From Euryarchaeota archaeon UBA256 (GTDB lineage Archaea > Thermoplasmatota > Poseidoniia > Poseidoniales > Poseidoniaceae): 59,350 nt of DNA. The notes beneath the pieces were generated by a model, which was not told where the DNA came from, did no database searches, and saw only the letters and a program-made list of their open reading frames with translations. This document shows, piece by piece, positions 42,699 through 50,879 of the stretch. The first letter of the stretch is position 1. Each line of letters begins with the position of its first letter. Position numbers and translations under genes: made by a program. Where the stretch lies: positions 69,285 to 128,634 of the forward strand of contig DACE01000041.1 in the NCBI GenBank assembly GCA_002494645.1, given 5' to 3'.

Positions 42699-45600
42699 TC
42701 AAAAGTCAATGTTTGAAAGACGTGCTTCGAGGTCTGTCAGCGCAGCATCGGCAGGAACAGGCGCATTGGTTGTAGGAGCGTCGCGGTGGCTCCAGTTAGC
42801 GTCAATGCGTGCCAACTCGGCTTCAAGGTGTGCTCGTTCATCGTCCAAATCAAGAGGGGGGCTTGTCACGGCACTCGTGGAGGCAACCATCTCTTGCTCC
42901 TTGTCGTCGCTTGGGGCTGGGAGTTCAGACCAGCCAGCATTGTCAACGGCTTCAGGTGCTGGAGCCTCGACCGATTCCAAGGTCTCTGAGGCGAGGAGGT
43001 GAGGTTCGAGGTCGTGCAACATCCCTTCGTCAACGGGGAGGCGTTGTTCGGCCGGAATGGCTTCTCTCTCAAAGGGAAGCAAACCATCTCGTTGGAATTC
43101 CCACAGCATGCCACGAGGGCGACCGTCTGTCAGTCCCGAAGCATCAAGTTGTGTAATCAATTCTTCAAGAACCCGAGCGGTTTCTTCCAGTCCGATGGCT
43201 TCTCCTGCATCGCGCTGGTCGGCTTCAAGATAGATGTCATCGAGAGCGACTTGGATCAACTTCCGAGTGCCTAAAGCAAGACTTGGAAGGGCTTCTGGGC
43301 GTTGACAATTAGCCATCAGAGCGTGAACTTCATGCTCGGGTGCTCCCAATCGTTCAATTTGTTCGAGTACATTTCGAATCCTACGCAGCATCGTGATGGA
43401 ACGATCGTAATCCTCCAGTAGATGCTCGAGGTCAAGTACAAGATGATTCACGGTCTCTCCAAGTTGGAGTTCGAGTCGTTGCTGTACTGACCAACGAGCA
43501 AGTCCCCGCACGGCTCCTGCGGTTTGAGGGACTTGTCGCTCTAAGAGCGTCATCACTTCTGAGGATAACAAGTGGCGAGGTGTTGCGGCAACATGGTCAA
43601 CGGTTGACTGAATCACCTGCAGGGCTCGTTCAACGGCTCGGTCCAGCATTGTGACCGAATAGCCAAGTTCTCGTGCATGCTCAAGGCGCTCCAAAACGGG
43701 TCCGAGGCCCTGGAAGGTGTTGTTGTCGTCAAGCAGAGCTTGTGCCAGCGGTTCTTCAGCGAGTCGAGCACGCAAGCGTTCTGCTTCCTGAATATCAGCA
43801 AGGGCTTCTTCATGAGCGGTCGCTAAGTCCGTCGCCTTTTCTACAAGTGAAGCCAATTCAGCCTCAGCATGGCCTCGACGGGCTCCTAAATCGCCTAATT
43901 CTCGCAAGACTTGACGTCGTTCATTCATCAATTCACGTAATTCCGCCTCGGTATTGGAGCGGCGAGCCTCTTCTTCAGCACGGCGTGTACGGTCTTCGTC
44001 AACGTGGGTTCGAGATTTCTTTTCCTCCAGCCGTGCTGCTTCAAGTTCGAGTTGTTGGACATGAACTTGCTCTTGCAGGCTGAGAAGGTCGGATTGAGCT
44101 CGTGCATGACGCTCCCGGGTTATGCTCACTTGTTCGGTCAATACACGAAGACGTCGCTCTTCGTCGTCGCTTTGCTGCCGTATGGTCGTCAAGCGTTGAC
44201 TTCCTTCACCCAAGTTGGATTGGAGTTCGGCCTCTTTCAGAGAGAGTTCCTCGATCATGCCTTGTAATTCTGCACTTGAACTCGCATCTCCAATGGCCTT
44301 GGCTAATTCGGCTGCTCGCTCACTGACTTGGTGTTCAAGTTCATTGACCCGTCGAACCAAGCGTTCAGCTCTTGATTCCGCTTCTTCTGCTGAAGACCTA
44401 GACTGAGCCAAGTCCACTTGCATGGTGTTGAGTTGAGCATGAGCGTTTTCCATAGCAACAGTGTGTTCTTGGCGTGTTTCGCTGGCTTCTCTTGCTACAA
44501 TTTGCGCGGCATCCTTCTTTGTCTCTATTTCTTTGATTTTACCTTCAAGAACCGCAATAGAGGCGTTCAATTCAGAGACGGTCTGTTCGGATTTTTCAAG
44601 ACGTCGTCGCAGTCCTTCATCCACGGCAGATACGGCTTGTTCCTGCATGACTTGAAGGGGAACTGCCGTTTCCATGCCGTCGGTCTTGAAGGATAACTTT
44701 GCACGCTCGTTTCGCAACTGCTCGATACCTGCTTCAAAGCCAAGCATATCCTTCAAGGTGGCCTTCAAGGATTCCTGACGTGCTTCGGAACGTGTTCGTA
44801 TGGTGGCTAATCTATTGATGAAGGTCGTGAGTGAAAAGGATTCAATCGTTCCGGAATTCGCAGTAACAATGGTGCCAGCAGGTAAGCGGACCAGACGAAC
44901 CTTTCTCTTTGGTTCTGTTAACAATCGTAAGGCTTCTGTCTCGTCATCAACAGAAGGTGCCCAAAGAGCGATTGGGACACCTTGGGAAAGCACCAGTGAA
45001 ACGGCTTTACTCGAACCTCCGGACTGAATGTGCCCCGTCACCTCTTCATCCAGGCCAGCCTTAAGCATCGAAACGATGGCGTCCGGTCCACCACGACCTT
45101 CCCGCAGGGTAAATCCTTCAGGAAGTTTGCTTCCGTCCGCTCCCGCAGATGCGACATCACCCGAAAGAGCGGTTGAGGCGGCGGAGAGCAGTCGGGCATG
45201 ATTTGCATCACGCTCAGTCCATGCTGCGAGTGCAATATCTCCACTCTGAGCAAGCAAGAGGGAGCCTTCTTCGGCATGCAAGATCCAGTGGCCTTGACCA
45301 TTGACCGCGAGATGTGGATGGTCCTCCATCCGCATGTTCGACAGAAGGTCATAGACGTGAGATGCAAGCGCCTCTTCCTTTCCGAGCCCGGGGAGGTCGC
45401 CCGCAAAATCGATGAGCATACCTCCGTCGATAGCGATGGCACCTCGAACGGTCGGGTCAAGAATCAGAGTTTTGACAACCTTTGAAAGGTCTCTTGAAAA
45501 TAAACGCTCAACATAATTTGTACTGGCTCGTAAGCCTTGTCGGTCTGCTTGATGCTCAAAAGCCTCGGGTATGATTTCGGCAACTCCTCCCAAACCGCTC

Positions 45601-45872
45601 AACGTGTATTGGGTTCCAACCAGACGAAGTTTACCTTCGGCTTCGGTTGATTCGAGTTGAGAGCGAGCCTCGCTTCCCCCAAGCATCACGCCTTTCGCTT
45701 TATCCTCAGCAATCCATCCAACGATGCGTCCCCCTCGAACCAAACGATGGCCACTCGGTGTTTTCCGACGACCGATGTAGCTTGTTATGGCGCCGTGGGC
45801 AAAGGGCTGAACATGCCCTTCTGCAAGCGAGATTTCTTCGGAGACGGGCGTTCCTTCGGGCAGTTTAAACAT
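42699..45872 (-). CDS. Giant DUF2226-like/Roadblock-like coiled-coil protein
   Basis: A 1057-residue protein with several regions. The N-terminus FKLPEGTPVSEEIS and HRLVRGGRIVGWIAEDKAKG (to about residue 110) resembles the archaeal DUF2226 domain. Residues about 135-235 read as a Roadblock/LC7-like fold (VRGAIAIDGGMLIDF and an alpha-beta pattern). A further alpha/beta part follows, then a long Glu/Arg/Leu heptad coiled coil (about 370-700), a helical bundle (about 700-930) and an acidic Pro-rich tail. ATG 45872 has AGGTGA upstream and sits 9 bases after the Roadblock gene stop. No ATPase head is seen, so it is not an SMC protein. It may be a scaffold regulated by a small GTPase, but no GTPase gene is nearby. 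Confidence 0.75.
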   Translation of the reverse strand: MFKLPEGTPVSEEISLAEGHVQPFAHGAITSYIGRRKTPSGHRLVRGGRIVGWIAEDKAKGVMLGGSEARSQLESTEAEGKLRLVGTQYTLSGLGGVAEIIPEAFEHQADRQGLRASTNYVERLFSRDLSKVVKTLILDPTVRGAIAIDGGMLIDFAGDLPGLGKEEALASHVYDLLSNMRMEDHPHLAVNGQGHWILHAEEGSLLLAQSGDIALAAWTERDANHARLLSAASTALSGDVASAGADGSKLPEGFTLREGRGGPDAIVSMLKAGLDEEVTGHIQSGGSSKAVSLVLSQGVPIALWAPSVDDETEALRLLTEPKRKVRLVRLPAGTIVTANSGTIESFSLTTFINRLATIRTRSEARQESLKATLKDMLGFEAGIEQLRNERAKLSFKTDGMETAVPLQVMQEQAVSAVDEGLRRRLEKSEQTVSELNASIAVLEGKIKEIETKKDAAQIVAREASETRQEHTVAMENAHAQLNTMQVDLAQSRSSAEEAESRAERLVRRVNELEHQVSERAAELAKAIGDASSSAELQGMIEELSLKEAELQSNLGEGSQRLTTIRQQSDDEERRLRVLTEQVSITRERHARAQSDLLSLQEQVHVQQLELEAARLEEKKSRTHVDEDRTRRAEEEARRSNTEAELRELMNERRQVLRELGDLGARRGHAEAELASLVEKATDLATAHEEALADIQEAERLRARLAEEPLAQALLDDNNTFQGLGPVLERLEHARELGYSVTMLDRAVERALQVIQSTVDHVAATPRHLLSSEVMTLLERQVPQTAGAVRGLARWSVQQRLELQLGETVNHLVLDLEHLLEDYDRSITMLRRIRNVLEQIERLGAPEHEVHALMANCQRPEALPSLALGTRKLIQVALDDIYLEADQRDAGEAIGLEETARVLEELITQLDASGLTDGRPRGMLWEFQRDGLLPFEREAIPAEQRLPVDEGMLHDLEPHLLASETLESVEAPAPEAVDNAGWSELPAPSDDKEQEMVASTSAVTSPPLDLDDERAHLEAELARIDANWSHRDAPTTNAPVPADAALTDLEARLSNIDF

Positions 45873-45881
45873 GTTATTCAC

Positions 45882-46223
45882 CTAAAATTCGGGGGTTGTC
45901 GCCAGTTGACGGCGACGATGGTCAACGCTGTGTCGCCATCGTGCAAGACGGCCTCCTTGGCCTTTGAGCATCAATATGCGATAGGGTGTAATGACGTCGA
46001 TCATGGTTCGCTGTTCACCTTCCGACCATATTTCATACAGGTCGCCTGACTCATGTTCGACACAGGCACTCAGGGCCGCTGAGGTGAGGGCGATAGCGTG
46101 TTCAAGAGCAGGCAATTGGCCTTGTTGACCCACGCTGGCCATCAGACGCCCTCGGTCGTCAAACATTACGGCTTGTTCCACGCCTTCCTGTTCGAGGAAT
46201 CCGGTGAGAAGTCGTTGCAACAT
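45882..46223 (-). CDS. Small Roadblock/LC7-like protein
   Basis: A 113-residue protein with the Roadblock/LC7 layout: a first helix MLQRLLTGFLEQEGVEQ, the strand pair AVMFDDRGRLMASVG, a long central helix LEHAIALTSAALSACV, and the strands YEIWSEGEQRTMIDVI and YRILMLKGQG. In bacteria and archaea such proteins (MglB-like) act as GAPs or dimerisation platforms for small Ras-like GTPases. No MglA gene is seen here. It is the first gene of an operon whose next gene also appears to hold a Roadblock-like domain. Family assignment is by fold pattern, so moderate. Confidence 0.7.
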   Translation of the reverse strand: MLQRLLTGFLEQEGVEQAVMFDDRGRLMASVGQQGQLPALEHAIALTSAALSACVEHESGDLYEIWSEGEQRTMIDVITPYRILMLKGQGGRLARWRHSVDHRRRQLATTPEF

Positions 46224-46553
46224 GCTCGCTCAATTCCCGTGACAGCGCTGTAGCCTTCAAGAAGTTTTGCGCTTCAACGCCCATTATTGTTGATTTGAAG
46301 ACCCTTTGTGATTTTCCAACTGAAAATACGCTTTGGCTGGAGAAGAAACTGGATTGCAGGCCGTCTTTTCTCTGCTGGGTGAACATCTACCTTCCATTGC
46401 AGGTCAAAAACAGCCCAAAGCAGGGCATGGTAGGATATGTAAGATTCTAATTGAAAAATTGATTTACCAATTGAAATAATTTCCCCGCTCTTGTCAAGTT
46501 CACACCTCCCTGATTTCCGCTGTATTGAAACACTGTAGCCGTGCCCACTGGCC
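46224..46553. other. 330-base divergent intergenic region, AT-rich in part
   Basis: This gap lies between two divergent genes, so both promoters must be here. The segment 46440-46490 is markedly AT-rich. A minus-strand frame of 93 codons spans 46274-46555, but its ATG is the palindromic CCATGG at the start of the ttuA gene and its codons are AT-rich, so I do not call it. No tRNA or clear RNA was recognised. Confidence 0.5.
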
Positions 46554-47564
46554 ATGGAAGGCGGTGGGACGAGTGCAGCCTTTCAGATTCCGCAATGTGA
46601 TTCTTGCGACAAGCCAGCCCTTGTTGAGCAGGCTTATTCCGGCCGTATTTTGTGTGGCAAGCACCTTGCCAAATCCGTTCGTAAGAAGATCAGCAAGGAA
46701 TTGCGGCAACAACTCCATCTCAAAAAAGGCGAGCATACCACCATCTTAGTCGCTGTTTCAGGCGGTAAAGATTCGGCGGTTCTGCTCGATAGTCTGGTCG
46801 ACCTTCTTGGGCAACGTCGCGACGTGACCATTGTAGCAGGGACGGTTGATGAGGGGATTGAAGGGTACCGCCCTCCATCCATCGATTGTGCTCAAGCACT
46901 TTGCGACCGTCTCGGCATCCTCCACGAAGTGGTCACATACCCCGAACTTTCCTTTGTCGAAATGGATGAGGTGGTCAAGCGCTTACCCATGGTCATCGAG
47001 AAGGACAACGATGCTCCACGAATGGCTTGTGCCTATTGTGGTGTTTTTCGTCGCCAAGGTATCAACCATCTCGCTCAGCGGGTTGGTGCTGACGTCATTG
47101 CTTTGGGTCACAATCTTGACGACATGGCTCAGACCGTCCTGATGAACGTGACCAACGGTGACCTCGAACGGACCCTTCGCCTTGCCCCACACACCTCGAC
47201 TCCAGTTGACGGACTTGCTCCCAGAATCGTTCCACTGCGCTGGGTTCCAGAACAAGAAATACATCTTTATGCTCTTCATAGAGATCTTCCTCTTCATCAC
47301 GAGGAGTGTCCTAATGCACGAGGTGCACTACGGTGGCGCCATCGCGAAATGGTGGCAAAAATGGAAGCCGACGTACCGGGTACCCGTCACGGTTTGGTTA
47401 AAATGGCTGATCAAGTCAAACTTCTACGTGACCAGGTCGTTGAATTGGGTGGTCAACAAAGCCGCCCATCTGCACCTACCGCCTGCCCGAGGTGTGGTAG
47501 CATGACCTCGCAAGACCAATGCAAGGCTTGCGATATGCGCGATCTCTTGAACATCGACGATTGA
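46554..47564 (+). CDS. tRNA 2-thiolation enzyme, TtuA/Ctu1 family
   Basis: A 336-residue ATP-dependent sulfurtransferase that thiolates tRNA uridine. The N-terminal zinc knuckle uses Cys15, Cys18, Cys34 and His37. The PP-loop SGGKDS lies at 69-74. Cys159 and Cys162 (CAYC) with Cys252 (EECPNA) match the three ligands of the catalytic [4Fe-4S] cluster in TtuA-type enzymes. A second zinc knuckle near the C-terminus is CPRCGSMTSQDQCKACD. The uridine position (34 or 54) is not settled by sequence. ATG 46554 is used; it converges with pyrI, whose end lies 2 bases away. Confidence 0.92.
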   Translation: MEGGGTSAAFQIPQCDSCDKPALVEQAYSGRILCGKHLAKSVRKKISKELRQQLHLKKGEHTTILVAVSGGKDSAVLLDSLVDLLGQRRDVTIVAGTVDEGIEGYRPPSIDCAQALCDRLGILHEVVTYPELSFVEMDEVVKRLPMVIEKDNDAPRMACAYCGVFRRQGINHLAQRVGADVIALGHNLDDMAQTVLMNVTNGDLERTLRLAPHTSTPVDGLAPRIVPLRWVPEQEIHLYALHRDLPLHHEECPNARGALRWRHREMVAKMEADVPGTRHGLVKMADQVKLLRDQVVELGGQQSRPSAPTACPRCGSMTSQDQCKACDMRDLLNIDD

Positions 47565-47566
47565 GT

Positions 47567-48043
47567 TCACAGAACGTTGTGAATCAATTCTTCAAGGTCT
47601 TGTGGTCTTCCACAATAGTGGCAGCGCAATTCCAGTGGTTCGCGTGCCATAACCTTGAGACGATGTGCTAGGGGTTCACGAGGGTTGGTAGTGATGCAAT
47701 TTGAGAAGGTGCAACTGACCACGTTGGTCACTTCATCTCCAAGCTCAATCGTCATCTTTTCGGCAACACTGTAGGCACGGATAATGGCGACCTGAGCGTC
47801 AGGAGCAACCAGAGCTAAACGATTCAATTCATCTTGGTTGAGTTCTCGGTCTTCTACCTTGATGATGTCCTTCGTCCCCATCTTCTTAGAAGGTACATTC
47901 ATGACCATGGATACTGGGACTGAAGTGGATTTGTCGACGGCCAACATCTCGAGAACTCGCATGGCTTGTCCCGACGGGATGTGGTCAATGACCGTCCCGT
48001 TGCGAATTGCCGTGACACGGCGCATGTTGTGTTCTTGAGCCAT
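47567..48043 (-). CDS. pyrI: Aspartate carbamoyltransferase regulatory subunit
   Basis: A 158-residue regulatory chain that binds CTP/ATP and holds the catalytic trimers. The allosteric domain includes GTVIDHIPSGQAMRVLE. The C-terminal zinc domain has four cysteines: C-x4-C in CTFSNC and C-x2-C in CHYC. ATG 48043 overlaps the pyrB stop (TGATG), so the two subunits are translationally coupled. An in-frame TTG lies one codon upstream. Length and motifs are typical of archaeal PyrI. Confidence 0.95.
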   Translation of the reverse strand: MAQEHNMRRVTAIRNGTVIDHIPSGQAMRVLEMLAVDKSTSVPVSMVMNVPSKKMGTKDIIKVEDRELNQDELNRLALVAPDAQVAIIRAYSVAEKMTIELGDEVTNVVSCTFSNCITTNPREPLAHRLKVMAREPLELRCHYCGRPQDLEELIHNVL

Positions 48044-48990
48044 CAAGCCTCACCTCCGTCTGCAATTTTTTGTGGGACATTGATGCCTAAAAGGCGGCAC
48101 AGAAGTGCCATGCGTGCAACGACTCCGTTGAAGGCCTGTTGGAAATATCGGGCGTGGCGAGTACTATCAACGGATGGATGAATTTCATCAACTCGGGGCA
48201 GAGGGTGCATGATGATCATGTTCTCCTTCGCCCCTTCAAGATTGGATGCATGGAGTTTGTAGGCTCCTGCGACTTTGGTATATTCGTCTTCATCAGCAAA
48301 GCGCTCTTTCTGAATACGCGTCATGTAAACCACGTCAGCGTCAGCAATGGATCCCAGTAATTCTTCGGTTTCGGTCACATTGGCTCCGTGGGCCGTGAGG
48401 TCATTGACGATTTCAGCCGGCATCTTGAGAAGTTCAGGGCTCGCAAAAATCAACTCACAGCCAAATCGGGTAAGGGCGTGACTGAGGGAATGAACGGTTC
48501 GACCGTAGCGTAAATCTCCGGCTAAAATGACCTTCAATCCCTCAAGAGTCCCATGTGCTTGGCGAATGGTGAAGAGGTCGAGCATGGTTTGGGTAGGATG
48601 ATGGCCAGCCCCGTCTCCACCGTTCAAAATGGGTACTCGTGCAGCATCTTGTGCATATTGGGCAGCACCTTGCCTCGGATGGCGCATTGCGATAATGTCG
48701 GTATATCCGTCAACCATCTGGATGGTGTCGTAGAGGGTTTCGCCTTTGACAACTGAAGAGGTTTTCACGTCACCGAGGTTCACTACATCTCCACCCAGGC
48801 GTTTCATGGCCGTTTCAAAAGACATACGTGTTCTCGTACTGGGCTCAAAGAAGAGATTCCCCAATATTTTACCCTGTAAGAGTGGAAGGTACGTTCGGCC
48901 TTCTGCGACGGGCAGCAGGCGCTCAGCATCATCAAGGATGCTCATAATTTCCTCATTGGATAAATCGTCCATTGTGATGAGACCCGACAT
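48043..48990 (-). CDS. pyrB: Aspartate carbamoyltransferase catalytic subunit
   Basis: A 315-residue enzyme that makes N-carbamoyl-aspartate in pyrimidine synthesis. The carbamoyl-phosphate loop FFEPSTRTR, the KGETLYDT segment and GDGAGHHPTQTMLDL are intact. The loop read as HPQEGA in many homologues is HPRQGA here. ATG 48990 has GAGGG upstream; an in-frame start at 49053 is less likely since the family begins shortly before LITMDDLS. It is the first gene of pyrB-pyrI and is divergent from the gene at 49119. Confidence 0.95.
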   Translation of the reverse strand: MSGLITMDDLSNEEIMSILDDAERLLPVAEGRTYLPLLQGKILGNLFFEPSTRTRMSFETAMKRLGGDVVNLGDVKTSSVVKGETLYDTIQMVDGYTDIIAMRHPRQGAAQYAQDAARVPILNGGDGAGHHPTQTMLDLFTIRQAHGTLEGLKVILAGDLRYGRTVHSLSHALTRFGCELIFASPELLKMPAEIVNDLTAHGANVTETEELLGSIADADVVYMTRIQKERFADEDEYTKVAGAYKLHASNLEGAKENMIIMHPLPRVDEIHPSVDSTRHARYFQQAFNGVVARMALLCRLLGINVPQKIADGGEA

Positions 48991-49118
48991 ACTCTTCCCT
49001 CTCTTTTCTGCCACAGCCCAAAGACACCCTTGAACATTGCCGCTGAATTTCATGTGAGCCTTGGCGCAATGGGATGCCCGGCGGAGTGATTATGGGGGAG
49101 TGAAGATGTGGTGGGGGC

Positions 49119-50879
49119 ATGGTCACTTGGGCAGATACTGATTCGGCGATTCAAGCCGAGCGTTTGCAGAGGGTCAAGCGCGTTGAATCAATGGCGATGT
49201 ACACGGCTTTCGTCATTCTTGGCTGCGCTCTTTGGTTGGCATGGCCGACCCTCAAAGGGATGGTGCAAGGTGACGGTGTTGAACTGGCACATTTTGGTCC
49301 CCCCTTCGCTCTGATTTTATGGGGTATATTCCTCCAAGATTTGGTGTTGGATGACCCTTCTGCCCGTACACGTTTGGGGTCGTCCACAGCTCTAGCGTGG
49401 CCCGTTCTTCTTGTGATTGGAGCGTTGGGCATCGATCCTAACTCAACTCAGGCTTCGCTGGGTAGTGCCATGGTTCTTCTCACCGCTTTCATGGCGCGAA
49501 GGATGGCTTCAAGGACGCTTCGTGGGAACTTCGGCGTCCTGCGGTTCCGCTCAATCCTCACCGGTATTGGTAGCGCTTCTGCTGCAGCTCTGGTCCTAAC
49601 ACAAGTCGATTCGTTCACCACACTCGCAGGTGGCTTGGCCGCAGGTCTCACCGTATTTTCATTTGGCGAAACGCTGTACACCTGGTCGGTTGGTGACGAC
49701 CAAAAAGTCGAGCGGAAGGCCTTCCAGCGACGTTTAGACAGTTTAGAAGGCCGGCTTCTTGAATTGAAAGCACAAGGGGCTGCGGTTGCTCAAGCAGCGA
49801 GTTTGTTGACCACCGCCAAGGAAGAAGGTCATCTTGACCCAACATATGGCATGCGCCTTCTCGATGAAAGTGAAGAAAACATGGAACGGTCGCTCTCGTT
49901 TGCAGACGATGTTGAAATTATTCGTCATGATGCACTTGATGCCATCGAGACGGCTGAATCCATTGCTCCAGTCGTTAAACGCCCGAGGAAGGCTTACGAC
50001 ATGGGGCTTCGAGAAGTCGGGCTGGGTTCGCTACGAGAAGGCGAACAATTGTTCCGCCAGGCCAAGAAACGTGCTGGTGAAGTCATCGAATGGTGGAAAC
50101 AAGCCGAGGATGCAATTACTGAAGCGGTTCGAGCCCTTGATGGAAAGAAAGGGGACGGCGTCGCAACCTTGCGAGACCTCCTCAGTGATGCAAAGGAGAA
50201 ATTGGCTAGGGAACAACCTCGGGAGGCTTTTGAATTCGCCGTCGTTATTCCCGAACAACTCGAAGCAGAAGGCGAAGCCCATGACCGTGCAATTGATTCC
50301 ATCAAGGAAGCGCAACGCCAAATCGGGCAAGCCGATGGCATGGACTTAGAGGAAGGAAAGCAACGAATCAAGCAGGCTGAAAAGGCTCTCGAAGAAGGCA
50401 ATGCCAGCCAGGCCATCGGCCTTGCTGACGGTGTCGTACGAACCTTGCAGCGTGAACGTGCAGCGATGGATGACGTCCTTCGCGCACTCAAGCAGCGAAA
50501 ACAACTCGTCAAGCGATTTGAAGGCCGCGATGACGAGGATACTTGGACTCAGGCTCTTGCCGAAATAGAACGGGCCGCTGACGACCGCTCATGGTCCCAT
50601 GCTGGGATGCTCTTGGAACGCATGACTACGGACCTCGACAACGAGGGACGAGCCAGTGGGGAAGCGCTCGAACTCTATGATTACGTGATGGACGAGTGGA
50701 AAATACTCAGGAATCAATGTGAAGCCGCTGGAATCACCCTCACCGATGAAGACCGCCGTGCGTGTGAGCAAGCGATTGCCCTGTCTGAAGAAATGTTAGG
50801 TGTCAGCAGAATTGAAGAATGCCTCCAGCACCTCTCTCAGGCAGATGCTGCAATGGAGCGTCTCCGACGGCGAATTTAA
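49119..50879 (+). CDS. Polytopic membrane protein with long helical cytoplasmic domain
   Basis: A 586-residue protein. About six transmembrane helices lie in the first 195 residues. The remaining 390 residues are charged and helical, with coiled-coil and TPR-like stretches (such as QRRLDSLEGRLLEL and LSDAKEKLAREQPREAFEFA). The start ATG follows a GGTGGGGGC element. It is divergent from pyrB, and its TAA abuts the stop of the next, convergent gene with no base between. I do not recognise the family; the build suggests a membrane-anchored scaffold. Confidence 0.7.
   Translation: MVTWADTDSAIQAERLQRVKRVESMAMYTAFVILGCALWLAWPTLKGMVQGDGVELAHFGPPFALILWGIFLQDLVLDDPSARTRLGSSTALAWPVLLVIGALGIDPNSTQASLGSAMVLLTAFMARRMASRTLRGNFGVLRFRSILTGIGSASAAALVLTQVDSFTTLAGGLAAGLTVFSFGETLYTWSVGDDQKVERKAFQRRLDSLEGRLLELKAQGAAVAQAASLLTTAKEEGHLDPTYGMRLLDESEENMERSLSFADDVEIIRHDALDAIETAESIAPVVKRPRKAYDMGLREVGLGSLREGEQLFRQAKKRAGEVIEWWKQAEDAITEAVRALDGKKGDGVATLRDLLSDAKEKLAREQPREAFEFAVVIPEQLEAEGEAHDRAIDSIKEAQRQIGQADGMDLEEGKQRIKQAEKALEEGNASQAIGLADGVVRTLQRERAAMDDVLRALKQRKQLVKRFEGRDDEDTWTQALAEIERAADDRSWSHAGMLLERMTTDLDNEGRASGEALELYDYVMDEWKILRNQCEAAGITLTDEDRRACEQAIALSEEMLGVSRIEECLQHLSQADAAMERLRRRI

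Noticed and set aside
46274..46555. 93-codon minus-strand frame in the gap upstream of the Roadblock gene
   Set aside because: Its ATG is the palindromic CCATGG that starts the ttuA gene, the codons are AT-rich unlike the neighbours, and the region must hold two divergent promoters. A small real protein cannot be fully excluded.
49054..49118. Possible RNA gene between pyrB and the plus-strand membrane gene
   Set aside because: Short, no tRNA-like arms or conserved stems visible; best read as a divergent promoter region.
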